DNA of 64,000 bases from Breviolum minutum Mf 1.05b.01. Its lineage: Eukaryota; Sar; Dinophyceae; Suessiales; Symbiodiniaceae. The notes beneath the pieces are model-generated. The model was not told the DNA's origin, did not search any database, and saw only the letters and a program-made list of their open reading frames with translations. Within the stretch, counting starts at the first letter, position 1; each line of letters begins with the position of its first letter. The position numbers were made by a program, and so were the translations under genes. Shown piece after piece: positions 19,801 to 29,100 of the stretch. The stretch is taken from positions 310,001 to 374,000 of the forward strand of contig DF239089.1 in assembly GCA_000507305.1 (NCBI GenBank), read 5' to 3'.

Positions 19801-22800
19801 TTTGGAAGGGATCATAAACCATGAAATAAGGATAAATAAGGATACCCTAAGAACCCAGACACCTCCCTAGAATAGGATTGAGGGTTCCAATATGTTCCAA
19901 TCCCATCACCAGAATAGGATTATAGGATATTATAGGGGATTTCTCCCTTCCTTAGGAAATACAAACGGATCCTTAGGGATAATATATGAAAAAACCAACC
20001 CAGGAGTCCTCATGAACCTCATGGTTCACGTGGCATGTCACGGCTTTACTTTTGATGACCTGAGGTTTGCTGAGCAGCTCTGAGGCTTCTCTGGCTCCTG
20101 CGGTGCTGGAGGCTGCTCGTCAGTGTGGGGATCCCTTTCCCGTGCTCACATGGCTGGCCAACGTGACGGATATACGACCACCACCTACCGAGGTGGTGAA
20201 ACTGGGGGTAAGCGGTTTATTGGGGGGGGGGGGGTGTTTGCATAGGGTTGAGGGTTGTATATCGGATGGGGCCAGTGATATAAAAGGGGGTTATGATTTT
20301 GGGTATGATTTTGTTTGTTGTTGGGATTTATTGATGCATTTTGATGATATATGATGATATGATCTGTAAAAACTATGATATAGATGTTGACAACACAAAT
20401 TTCTGATGGATGTTCTCAACCTGTGAGGAAAATTCATGTTTTTTCTTCAAAATCTTTTGTCCCAGACTTCTCTGTGAGGACTCATATATCTAAAAAGGGC
20501 TTCAAACATGATTAAACCTCTTCAATTGAAATCCCACCAAAAAAAAATGAATTTTAATGCAAGGCCCAAATTCTTGGGGGTTCTTTGCGAATTCGTTTTG
20601 GGTTGCGGACAACCCAAAAGACAACACCTGTCGGTAAGGGAGGATGAAAAACTCCCCATTCACGGGACAAATGGCTGGGGTGATCGTGATTCATCTTATG
20701 ATGAAGCTAATCGTGTGTATTCATGGATGTGTTTTTTTCACCGAGGGAGCCCTCCCAAATTCTATCTAGAATCTAGGTGGTGGTTTCAATTTTGTTTAAA
20801 TAGGATCACCCCGATTTGTGCAAAAAATGATCCCATTTGACGAGCGTATTTTTTCAGTTGGGTTGGTGAAAAACCACCAACTAGCCTATGGAAATGGTTT
20901 TTACTTCTGTATGCTGATGGGGGAAGCTGTTAACTGAGGGTCCGTCATCTTGAGAAAGTCCCATATTTATGTGGCAAACCAATGTCAACCGACTTCATAG
21001 AAGTCCTTTACACCCCCGAAGTTTTAAGATAGCCACTGAAAAATAGTGGTTGGAACCATGACTTTCCTTTTAGGATGGCGGATGGTACATTTTTAGGGGC
21101 GAGCTCTTAAACTTCCATGGGAGTAATTGGGGTTGGTGAATTATCATTTCTGGTGTACTAGCAGATAATTTTGAAGACTAACCCCCTTCCGATGAACATT
21201 TGAAATCTGAATTTCCACCAACTTTCCTGACAACAGCAAAACCCTAGCCATCCAAACACCTCCTGAGGTTTAGTATGACTGGACCCTAAAAACATACCAT
21301 CCAAACACCTCCTCAGGAGTTATTCGCCTGGATGTTTAGGGAAATACACCCCCGAAAACTAACATGGATACCCAAAATAGCCATACTTGAAAGGAGATAC
21401 ATTTTGAAAACCATCATTTTTAGCATCTATGTTAGATTTCGGGGGGTACATTTTTTTGAACACCAACAAAAAATGCTGTGAAATGACCCTTCCGTGGAAA
21501 CTTAAGAGCTTTTGAGCTTTGAATTTGGATCCTTTCCTTTTCTCCGGATACTTGGATGTCCCGTTGGAAGTTAGGATCAATGGTTAGGATCAGTGGGTTA
21601 TAACCACAAGAAATACCCCATTTAAAAGTATAGGTGAAATAACCCATTGATACTAAACATTTTCTAACTTCCGGGGACATCCAAGTACGGCTTAGTTTCG
21701 ATGATTTTTTTTGTTACCTACTGGGATGTCCTGCGAGTACTTAGTAACTAGGTAGTAAATGGATTCTTTCATCCCTCTTAAGTAGGCAGGATACGTCCCA
21801 TAAATAGGTGAAACAAACCAACTTACTAGCTATAGTTACGATCACTTCCAGCAGGACACCCTAGCCCATACCCTAGCCCATAGGATCCATGGGACTGGTT
21901 AAAAATCAACCATTCATGTAGGTAAATATACCAGTCCCATGCATCCTATGGGTAGTAGATCCATTTTCATCAACAAACCTTCCCTCCCGAGCCTTTAATC
22001 ACCAAACATTTCAGGTACCTAAAATAGAGGTACTCACCTATATAAGCTGTATGTAAGGGCTATGTAAGGGAAACCCACCCCCAAAATAGCCTTATAAGAT
22101 TCAGTACCTCTATTTTAGGTACCTGAAACTTTTGTTGATTTAAGATGGCATCTCCGACCGAAAAGCAGGACTTTGTTCGCCACTTCAGTTTCATGGACTG
22201 CAAGAACAGAAGCATGGGAACCACAGGGAATGACTTACAAACCACCTATTTTTTAGACACCTATTTGGATGAAAGCCCTTGCATCATATGACTTTGCCAC
22301 CTCTTTTTTTGGGGGGGAAATCACTTTTTTTTATGCAAAGTCATATTGGTAGTAGTCTTCAGGGATTTTCCTTGACAAAGAGAATTCATGAAGTTTTGGG
22401 TTGCGGTCATATACTGTAACGACCCCCTTGTTGAACACCCAGCTTGTGAATGGGTCCTTGTGGGTTGCGAACCTTTTCGCATCTTTGGATTAGATGGAAG
22501 GGTGCTTATATCTCCAGTTGGAAGTGGATGGATCAAAGGTGATCGGATCAGTGGGTATTTCACCCCAAGGAATACCTTCGGAATACCGGAATACCCCATT
22601 TATACGTAGGTGAAATTCTTGGTGATCCAATCTTCCGATCATTTCTTATAGGGAAAATGGTGGTACCCGCTTGAAATGGAGGGACCCTAGCTGTTTAATC
22701 CCCCTGTTGGAGCCCTTTAAAAGAGGATATAACCAATAAATATCCACTATAGAAGCTGTAGATACCAATGTGGTAATCCAGGAATACCATCTCAGGATCA

Positions 22801-24548
22801 TGGACCTTTTCTTGCAAACATGTGATTCACTTTTTTACCATAAAGATCATATTATGGGGGAAATTATCATGAAAAGCTTTGATTTTTTTCTTGAACCGCT
22901 AATAATCAGGGAATTATTCGTAAGGGATCATGGTGGTTCATAATCCCTGAATAAGGCTCTTTCTCTTGGGGAACGTGGCATGGGGATCTAACAGCCTTTT
23001 TGGTACCAACAAATTACACCACATTCTCACCCGCCCACAAAAGATCAAGAAAAACCAACGCTTCCCATTTTTGAATCAACTAAGGTACTTTAGGTCCTCT
23101 TCTTGAATCTTCCCTCTCAGAAGGATGTCCTATACCTCTACGTCGTTGTAGCTTCCAAGTCTTACGTCACTTGGGTCGTGGTGGCCATATGCTTCGAAGA
23201 CAGTTAGCACCAAACGTGCTGGAGCATTTGTTGAAAGCTTTGCAACTGGAATCCTTACGAGCTTCAGCTGCGGCAGCCCTATGCAACTTGGCCTCCGAAC
23301 CAAGTGTCACTTGGCTGGATTTTTTTTTGAACATGCGAAGGACGGGCGGGCGGGGAAGGTGCAATTGGAAGTTTCAAGAATGATCTCAAAATCATCCGAT
23401 TTTTCATTTGATATCTTGGGGAGTTGGCTTTATGGTTTGTATCGCTAATCCACAACGAACTCCCCCTACTTCCATCTATCTTTTCGTTGGCATGTATCCG
23501 CGAATTATGAATGAAGCAAAGCACAACGTTTAACCTATAGGTGGTAGCTTCAAGTTTTTTTTTAAATGTTCACAAACCTCAAGGTCGTTGGAAGATGAAC
23601 TCATTTTGACTAATGCTTTGCTTTTGTTGAAACTTTAAACAAAAAGATGACAGCAAACCTGAAGAAGAAACTCTTTGCAAACATAGATCTCTACTCTTTG
23701 AAAACATGGTTCGGAAGACCCACCCGACCCTTAACGATCACCACCACCGAATTGGTGATCGCCTATCAAAGCTCTTGCAAGTAACCATCAGTGGCATGGT
23801 AAAAAACATCGCAGGTTCCTGCTTCTATGGCCGAACCCATAGAATCCATGTATGGATTCGGAATATTTACCATTTACCTACATTTACCATGAAAATCAAC
23901 GAGAAAAATGTAGGTACATATGCAAATCGTCCCATGGATGATGGCCTTGCGAAATGTCAAGGTCAAGAGATACGTTTCATGTCGCACCTGAAATCAACGG
24001 CGTTGAGGTGCGCGTTGCTGCAGTGCTTCCAGCTGTGCCATTGCTACTTCAAGCTTTGCCAAACACAGAGGAGTTGGAGGCCACTCCCGTCTTTGAGGGG
24101 TTCCTACACTGCCGAAAACGAACGAATGTCCCCTAAAAAGGAACTATTTTCAATAGGAAATGCATCTGAACCAACCATTGATTTTCATGGGACATGTTAG
24201 TTTTCAGGGGTGCAATAAGAAATTGATTACAGTTGGTTCATCCAGATTGCCTCCAGAAATGACTAAGTCTTTGCCTTGAAAAAGTGTCCTGGGCATTCAT
24301 GAGCAATTGGTTATTCTTGCTACGGAAGTTGAGCACCAAATGGTATAACTCTTTTGGGTATGTTGGTTTCTGATCACGGGGATTTTGCCCACTTCGATTC
24401 CCATGATGTTTCATGATTTTCTCCAAAAAACCCATGATGATAACGTTCGACTCCACGTTTTTACGACCGGATACCCTGCAGGCAGACGACATGGTCGCAG
24501 CATTGGGGGTCTTGGCACAGGAAGAAAACAACGCAGCTCTCATTGAAA
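16542..24548 (+). CDS. g3: multi-exon gene, armadillo/HEAT-like in its 3' part
   Basis: The exons 16542-16695, 16824-17006, 17971-18070, 18988-19080, 19355-19469, 20078-20207, 22394-22538, 23121-23303, about 23974-24127 and 24482-24548 agree in phase throughout. The joined protein is a basic/Ser-rich start, a Cys-containing middle (AEKCLCGGSAGCKQGHGSMD), then helical segments such as HLLKALQLESLRASAAAALC and ADDMVAALGVLAQEENNAAL, which look like armadillo/HEAT repeats. The ARM call rests on helix pattern and Ala/Leu spacing only. The acceptor near 23974 is weak. The gene probably extends both ways; an in-frame TGA at 17031 allows a gene end there instead. Confidence 0.55.
16710..16809 (+). 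repeat. (GTA)n-(GTT)n compound microsatellite
   Basis: GTA units to about 16752, then GTT units to 16809, filling the intron between two g3 exons. Poly-Asn, Gln, Thr and Tyr frames here are artefacts. Confidence 0.95.
16824..17006 (+). CDS. g3 exon, Ser/Pro-rich then hydrophobic
   Basis: Acceptor GACATGAAG right after the microsatellite. It reads SPDFLGSFSGDPPVSSSSHQ then TYPPRSTNIAAWQNEAG, followed by a hydrophobic MMMYFMFFYSINVYL. Donor GGCCAT|GTTAGT keeps phase with 17971; otherwise the frame ends at TGA 17031-17033. Confidence 0.5.
17034..17970. other. Intron or spacer
   Basis: Holds Mi-A 17382-17482, a (TA)n run near 17508 and an uncertain coding-like segment at 17727-17824 (GSPFPAVFSGPVSHEIGD). 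Confidence 0.4.
17382..17482 (+). repeat. Mi-A copy (CAA form)
   Basis: Starts CTGGGTGATGGTTTCAAAT and ends GTTGAAACCACCACCTAG. Confidence 0.8.
17971..18070 (+). CDS. g3 exon
   Basis: Acceptor AATATATAAG and donor TTCAAAG|GTGAAA. It reads ELIDTIAHFSETVLCSTKLA then TRKRRLSERPIFK; phase 0 to 1. Confidence 0.6.
18121..18228 (+). repeat. Mi-A copy, diverged
   Basis: Starts CTAGGTGGTGGCAACTCAAA and ends GGTTGAAACGTATACCTAG; the acceptor position reads TTTTTCGAA. Confidence 0.75.
18485..18577. repeat. Mi-D palindromic element
   Basis: CCCATAGGATCCATGTGTGG pairs with ATCATACATGGATGGTATGG around the TTTACCTACATTTACC core. Confidence 0.75.
18988..19080 (+). CDS. g3 exon
   Basis: Acceptor TTGTGTAG and donor AAAAAGG|GTGTTG. 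It reads DVFGVRQAYFIGVRHWLDLL then DSSPDSHPEKK; phase 1-1. Confidence 0.55.
19355..19469 (+). CDS. g3 exon, Cys/Gly-rich
   Basis: Donor AGAAACG|GTGAGT is strong; acceptor AAGACTGAG is weaker. The chain-consistent frame reads NLAEKCLCGGSAGCKQGHGS then MDTCTTDELLGIPGEQK. A second open frame (WLRSASAADLLAASRDMEVW) does not keep phase with 20078. Confidence 0.5.
19849..19979. repeat. Mi-J element
   Basis: CTAAGAACCCAGACACCTCC begins a palindrome ending AAACGGATCCTTAGGGAT. Copies lie at 27589, 28000 (reverse) and 31243. Confidence 0.7.
20078..20207 (+). CDS. g3 exon
   Basis: Acceptor GCTGAGCAG and donor CTGGGG|GTAAGC. It reads SEASLAPAVLEAARQCGDPF then PVLTWLANVTDIRPPPTEVV, which is helical and ARM-like. 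Confidence 0.6.
20564..20633 (+). CDS. possible g3 exon (phase unresolved)
   Basis: Acceptor TAATGCAAG and excellent donor CTGTCG|GTAAGG. It reads PKFLGVLCEFVLGCGQPKRQ then HLS. Neither frame fits smoothly between 20207 and 22394, which already agree without it, so it may be alternative or spurious. Confidence 0.35.
20773..20884 (+). repeat. Mi-A copy (CAG form)
   Basis: Starts CTAGGTGGTGGTTTCAATTT and ends AAAAACCACCAACTAG; the acceptor block reads TATTTTTTCAG. A short open frame follows it (WVGEKPPTSLWKWFLLLYAD). Confidence 0.75.
21345..21449. repeat. Mi-B element
   Basis: ACACCCCCGAAAACTAACATG pairs with the right end TGTTAGATTTCGGGGGGT. Confidence 0.75.
21717..21862. repeat. Mi-F element
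   Basis: CTACTGGGATGTCCTGCGAG pairs with ACTTCCAGCAGGACACCCTAG, with internal GGATACGTCCC. Confidence 0.7.
21877..21952. repeat. Mi-D palindromic element
   Basis: CCCATAGGATCCATGGGACT pairs with AGTCCCATGCATCCTATGGG. Confidence 0.7.
22006..22131. repeat. Mi-H element
   Basis: CATTTCAGGTACCTAAAATA pairs with TATTTTAGGTACCTGAAAC. Confidence 0.8.
22145..22291 (+). CDS. candidate small ORF or exon, 48 codons
   Basis: It starts ATG after TTTAAG and reads MASPTEKQDFVRHFSFMDCK then NRSMGTTGNDLQTTYFLDTY, ending TGA. It is protein-like, but it has no canonical GT donor and lies inside a g3 intron, so it could be a spurious frame. Confidence 0.3.
   Translation: MASPTEKQDFVRHFSFMDCKNRSMGTTGNDLQTTYFLDTYLDESPCII
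22394..22538 (+). CDS. g3 exon
   Basis: Acceptor TTCATGAAG and donor ATCAAAG|GTGATC. It reads FWVAVIYCNDPLVEHPACEW then VLVGCEPFRIFGLDGRVLIS and PVGSGWIK; phase 0 to 1, matching 23121. Confidence 0.6.
22539..22640 (+). repeat. Mi-F2 type element beginning at the g3 donor
   Basis: GTGATCGGATCAGTGGGT...TTTCACCCCAAGGAATACC pairs with GGTGAAATTCTTGGTGATCC. Its first bases are the intron's GT. Confidence 0.6.
23121..23303 (+). CDS. g3 exon, armadillo-like helices
   Basis: Acceptor TCCCTCTCAG and donor GAACCAA|GTGTCA. It reads RRCSFQVLRHLGRGGHMLRR, then NVLEHLLKALQLESLRASAA and AALCNLASEP. The ASAAAALCNLA run matches the third helix of armadillo repeats. Confidence 0.65.
23836..23940. repeat. Mi-D palindromic element
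   Basis: CCCATAGAATCCATGTATGG begins a hairpin around TTTACCTACATTTACC, ending near CGTCCCATGG. Confidence 0.65.
23974..24127 (+). CDS. g3 exon, helical
   Basis: It reads TFHVAPEINGVEVRVAAVLP then AVPLLLQALPNTEELEATPV. Acceptor TCAAGAG is weak; the donor AACGAAT|GTCCCC lies in the left end of a Mi-B copy. Phase fits both neighbours. Confidence 0.45.
24106..24212. repeat. Mi-B copy overlapping a g3 exon end
   Basis: The right end GGACATGTTAGTTTTCAGGG is intact; the left end (ACTGCCGAAAACGAACGAAT) is diverged and appears to be translated. Confidence 0.55.
24482..24548 (+). CDS. g3 exon, armadillo-like
   Basis: Acceptor ATACCCTGCAG and donor TTGAAA|GTATGG. It reads ADDMVAALGVLAQEENNAAL then IE. 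Confidence 0.6.
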
Positions 24549-26030
24549 GTATGGATCCTTGGATGCCAACAGATTTGAACGAAAAAACTGCGTTGAAAAA
24601 GCCTTTTTTGGTGTCATAGATGTAATAGGCTACTCATTTTTAGGATTGATTTTTTGTTTTTATGAAACAACCATACCTGGACCTTCAAAGGGGTGCCAAT
24701 TAAACCCTAAGGGATGGTGAATTGACACCCTTTAGGAACCATTTGGCACCCCTTTGAAGGTGCTGGTATAGATGAAACAACTATATTATAGCTGAACAAG
24801 TATAACAACTGAGAGACAGGTTATAGCTGCATGACCAAAAAGCTGGCCGGAAGATGGACGAACACTCACGATGTGCTTCCTTGTGGAAAAGGGTGATTTT
24901 CAACGGATGTTTTGTTCATTGGGCTTGGTGGATGTAGATATGTCTATAGTGCAACAAAGAGGCAGGAAAATACATACTGTAGTGAATACATATCCATAAA
25001 TTGACAACCGCCTATTTCTTGTTGGAGTAAAACATGGATAAGAACATATCAACATCCCAAACACATGAAACAGAACACATGTAGCTTTCCTACAATATGG
25101 TTAATTCACAGGTAGATTTTCCATCTTAATGGTTGCACCAAGGTGTTTTTGTCAATATTGTTGTCACACTATTCACTCCCAATCAAGTCGCCGAGATACC
25201 TGATGCCACCACGGTACCTAGGTGCAACCGTTGTTGGGTCAACTGCCCAGAAATTCGTCCATCTTGACTAGCACAGTGTTGGAGGCGATCTGGGGGACAT
25301 GAAGTACGTACATGAAGTGGAATTTTGGTGTGCGTGTTTCATGACATGTTTTTTGTGGATGTTGTTTCTATTGTGGGTTTTGGGAAATGTTGGAAATAAA
25401 TATGAATGCCAAAATCAAAAAAGTCAATGCCTTGGGTGGATCTCCAACAGGAATCTTCAAAACATCTTCTTTTTTGAATCTTTGCCAACAAAAATATATT
25501 ATATAATATTAAATCCAAAAAGCTTTAACAGTCAATCAAACCCTAGTCTTCCAGTCATACCTCCTGAGGTGAACGGTGTTTGGATGGTATCTTTTTGGGG
25601 GGTCCAGTCATACCTCCTCATGTTTGGTGTTTGGAAGCCTAGGGAAAGTCGTGTTTTTTTTCGGGATCGGAATGCGATGCTTCACCACCCCCCCGGCAAT
25701 TTTCAAGCCCCACGTTTTGACGGAAGATTTTTGTTACCCAATAGGATCCATGTGACGAACGGTATCTTTATCTCTACGTGAAAACCATCAGAATCAAAAT
25801 GCAACCATTCATGTATAGGTAAGCTTACCATACATGGATGGTATGGGCTACTGGGATGTCCATGGTACTTAGTAAGTGGGATATAACCCCTTTATAGGTA
25901 GGTTGGATACGTCCCTTAAGTAGATGAAATCAACCAACTTACTAACGATCGTTACTAACTTCCAGCAGGACATCCAAGTAGTGTTGATTTTAAACAAAGT
26001 TGTTGTTGTCAATGGAGCAGCACCCGCCAG
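24549..26030. other. Intron or spacer
   Basis: Holds a palindrome of ACCTTCAAAGGGGTGCCAA (24680-24770), Mi-K 25543-25651, Mi-D 25736-25848 and Mi-F 25848-25979. A coding-like patch near 25231-25290 is open on both strands and left unassigned. Confidence 0.45.
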
Positions 26031-26106
26031 GTCTTGAGCGATGTGACAAAAGCTACGGGACCCGGTGGTGCTGTAGCACCTATCATAGCTGCCGACTCGA
26101 GGCAGG
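26031..26106 (+). CDS. g4 exon
   Basis: Acceptor ACCCGCCAG. It reads VLSDVTKATGPGGAVAPIIA then ADSRQ. The donor could be GCAGG|GTTGTG, or a GC donor (GAG|GCAGGG) that would keep phase with LANALSRSLENSQASSLTTS at 26796. Confidence 0.45.
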
Positions 26107-29100
26107 GTTGTGGTGGAGATTTGGAAGGTGGGGAAGGTGGGAAGAGAATTTAATCTAGGTGGGGGATTCCAATATTTTTTATGTTCACCCCGAACTTTGG
26201 GGAAGATGAACCCATTTTGACTAATATTTTTCAGGGGGGTTGAAACCACCAACTAGTATTTTTTTATAATTTTTGAAAGTTGGATCATGGGTTGAAACTT
26301 GTCCAAATGAGCAATGAAAATCCTGGTTGTTTAGAGTAGATAGAGGACTATATATATATACTAGTTATACTGGGGATTCTTGCAGATTATCATGAACCAT
26401 TATATATAGGATTCTAGGATCCCTACTAAACAACCAAGATTCAATATATTCAATGGAACGTAACAAGTTGTTTTTTTTTTTGTGCCGTTTATTTACTTGC
26501 TGGACAGTTATTCTGAAACTTTTGGACGTGAAGATAAGTTGACGGCTGGAATTTGAGATGTTCAGCCCTTGGAAAAGGAGATTTTTCAGGTGGGCCCAAA
26601 ACACCAGTTATAAATGGAGTGACATGGGGCTTCTATAAATGGCCGAAAATCAATGGGTTTGCCTGGGGTACTTGCAACTGGTGTTTGGGCCCACCTTGTT
26701 CCTTTTGGAAATCATCATGATATCAGGTTCCGGTTCCATGTTTTCCCGTGCATTGCTGGACCCAACACTGAACTCCTGCGCATTCCCTGCTGCAGGTTGG
26801 CCAATGCCTTGTCGAGAAGTCTGGAGAATTCACAGGCTTCCAGTCTTACGACTTCCTTGAGGTTATGCGTCTTGTTGCAGGACAAAGCTGGGTAGAAGTT
26901 AGGGTTCAGGGAGCAATCGAAGCAATCTATATTAATCCTCCCTAGAACTAACCAAGACGGCCCCTGAAGAAATAGACCTTGTAGCCCAAGAGGAAAGGAT
27001 TGGCTTCCAGCAACCAAAATTTTAAGCCACGAAAAGAAACCCTCTTACTTTCCATTGAATCATTTGAATCCTGGTTGTTTAAGGTTCCGGGATTCTTATT
27101 TCATGGTTTATTCATCAAAAGTTTCAGGTACCTAAAATGGAGGTACTGAACCTTACAAGGCCATTTCGGGGTTGGGTTTTACCTTACATGGACCTTACAT
27201 ACAGCTTAGGTAGGTGAGTACCTCCATTTTAGGTACCTGAAATGTGAGGTGATTTATGGAATATTTCCTATATAACTGGGTAGGAAATTTCATTCCCTCT
27301 TTGACCTTGAAGCAACCAGGGGTGATGGGTAAAAATCCCCCAACCCCCTGGGACCTCATCGCCAGCGCCAGGACTTTCCAAGCTTCAACCGAAATTTTCA
27401 GAACGCTGGAGGTGCAGGATTTTAAATCAAGATTTGTTGGGGGTCGATGAAGCGGATTTGTTGAAAAAAAAAGAGCGCTTTAAACCTTGTCATTTTCCAT
27501 AGAATCCATGGGACAATATGAATCCCTACATGAAAACCATAACAATCAACCATTCATGTAGGCATGGCCTGGGTAATGGTTGTTTTTAAGTACCCTAAGG
27601 ATCCCTTTGTGTGTCCTAAGGTTTCGGGATTACCCCGAACCATTCCTATGACCATCCGGGATGGGATGTTTCGACCATCAATCCTGTTCGAATCCGGAGG
27701 GGTCTGGATTCTTAGCGATATGTTCTGGTATTTAAATATACAAAAAAAGAATAGATATCTAGAATCTATTTCACAGTTTTCGTTCACCCCCCTTGCTCTC
27801 AAGTTTGAATATGCATATAGAATAGATATCGCTAGAATATATTTCTATCAGGACATATATACACATGAAGTAGTTTTCACGTAAAACTGTGGAGTTTCTT
27901 CACTTTCGAACTTTTGAACCTGTTTTCATGTCCTCTATTTTGAATCCGGTTCGCAACTTGGTGAATGAGGAGAGATTTTGTCCTTGCATATTTTCTTTTG
28001 CCCTAAGGATCCGTTTGTATCTCCTAAGGAAGGGATTTCCCCTATAATCCTATTCTGGTGATGGCATTGGAACCCTCAATCCTATTCTAGGGAGGTGTCT
28101 GGATTCTTAGGGTTGGATCATTTTGGTTGTTTCTTTGCTTCATGGGTTATCGTCCAACTAAATCCGAAATACTTGGAACCAAAATTTTCGAACTTGGCGT
28201 GGAGATGAGATTATATTATATATATGATCCTGCCTACTTCTACTGTTTTTTGGCAAATTCAACCTTTGGATATTGATATTTGTTCATTTGTTCCAGCCAT
28301 CTTAAGCAAAAAGTGAATCATAGGAAGTTAGAAACTGGATTATGACCTACTTCTAAATGGGGTATATTGGGGTTATAGCCCACTTACTAACCTTTTTTTT
28401 AAACATCCTTGGACATCCAAGTAGGTTGGTTGTCGCCCACTCTTTTCATTCATGAAACATCTCCGAAGCTTCTATCAATTCCAGGTGAACAAGTCCTACG
28501 AGGTTTACAACAACGCTTGTCTTTTGAGGATGCTCGAGAAGCATTGAGAAACATCGGTTTTACGCAAACGCAAACGCTACATGATTGGTGTTTCAGTCAT
28601 GAAGATGTATGAAACAAACATGGCCGGAGGACAACTTGGTGTTGACAAAACAAAAAAAGGACAACATCAATGGCCGGGTTCACCTGCAGAAACAAATCAG
28701 CTTGGTTAAGTCACATTGGAGGAATGAAAATAACCCTGGGTTATTTAGGGGATAATACTATCCATTTATATGATTTTATAGGGGGACTACAAATAATAAA
28801 TCAACCACAGTAAGGATCCCTACTAAACAACCAGGATTCAATGGGAAAGTCTCCGGCCGGGGCTCATTTGAGGGAAGGCGAGTCATTTGGTGAAGGTTGG
28901 ACGTGGTTAGCAAAACCCCTCCTAAGGTACCTTGCCCAGACAATAACCGGCCGTACTAAAGCCTTGTTTCTGAGGGGGGTGCGTTAGGGGAGGTGGGGGT
29001 TGGTGAGTATATAAAACATGTGGGCTGGGTGATTGGATACCACCTCCCAAGTGATTGCCAGAACTGCCTATCCTGGTTTGACATGGTGGTACACACGATT

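Larger units (their letters stand above)
20885..22005. other. g3 intron, all repeats
   Basis: Contains a Mi-M-like block (20990-21115), Mi-K 21242-21341, Mi-B 21345-21449, Mi-F2 21549-21686, Mi-F 21717-21862 and Mi-D 21877-21952, almost end to end. Confidence 0.6.
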
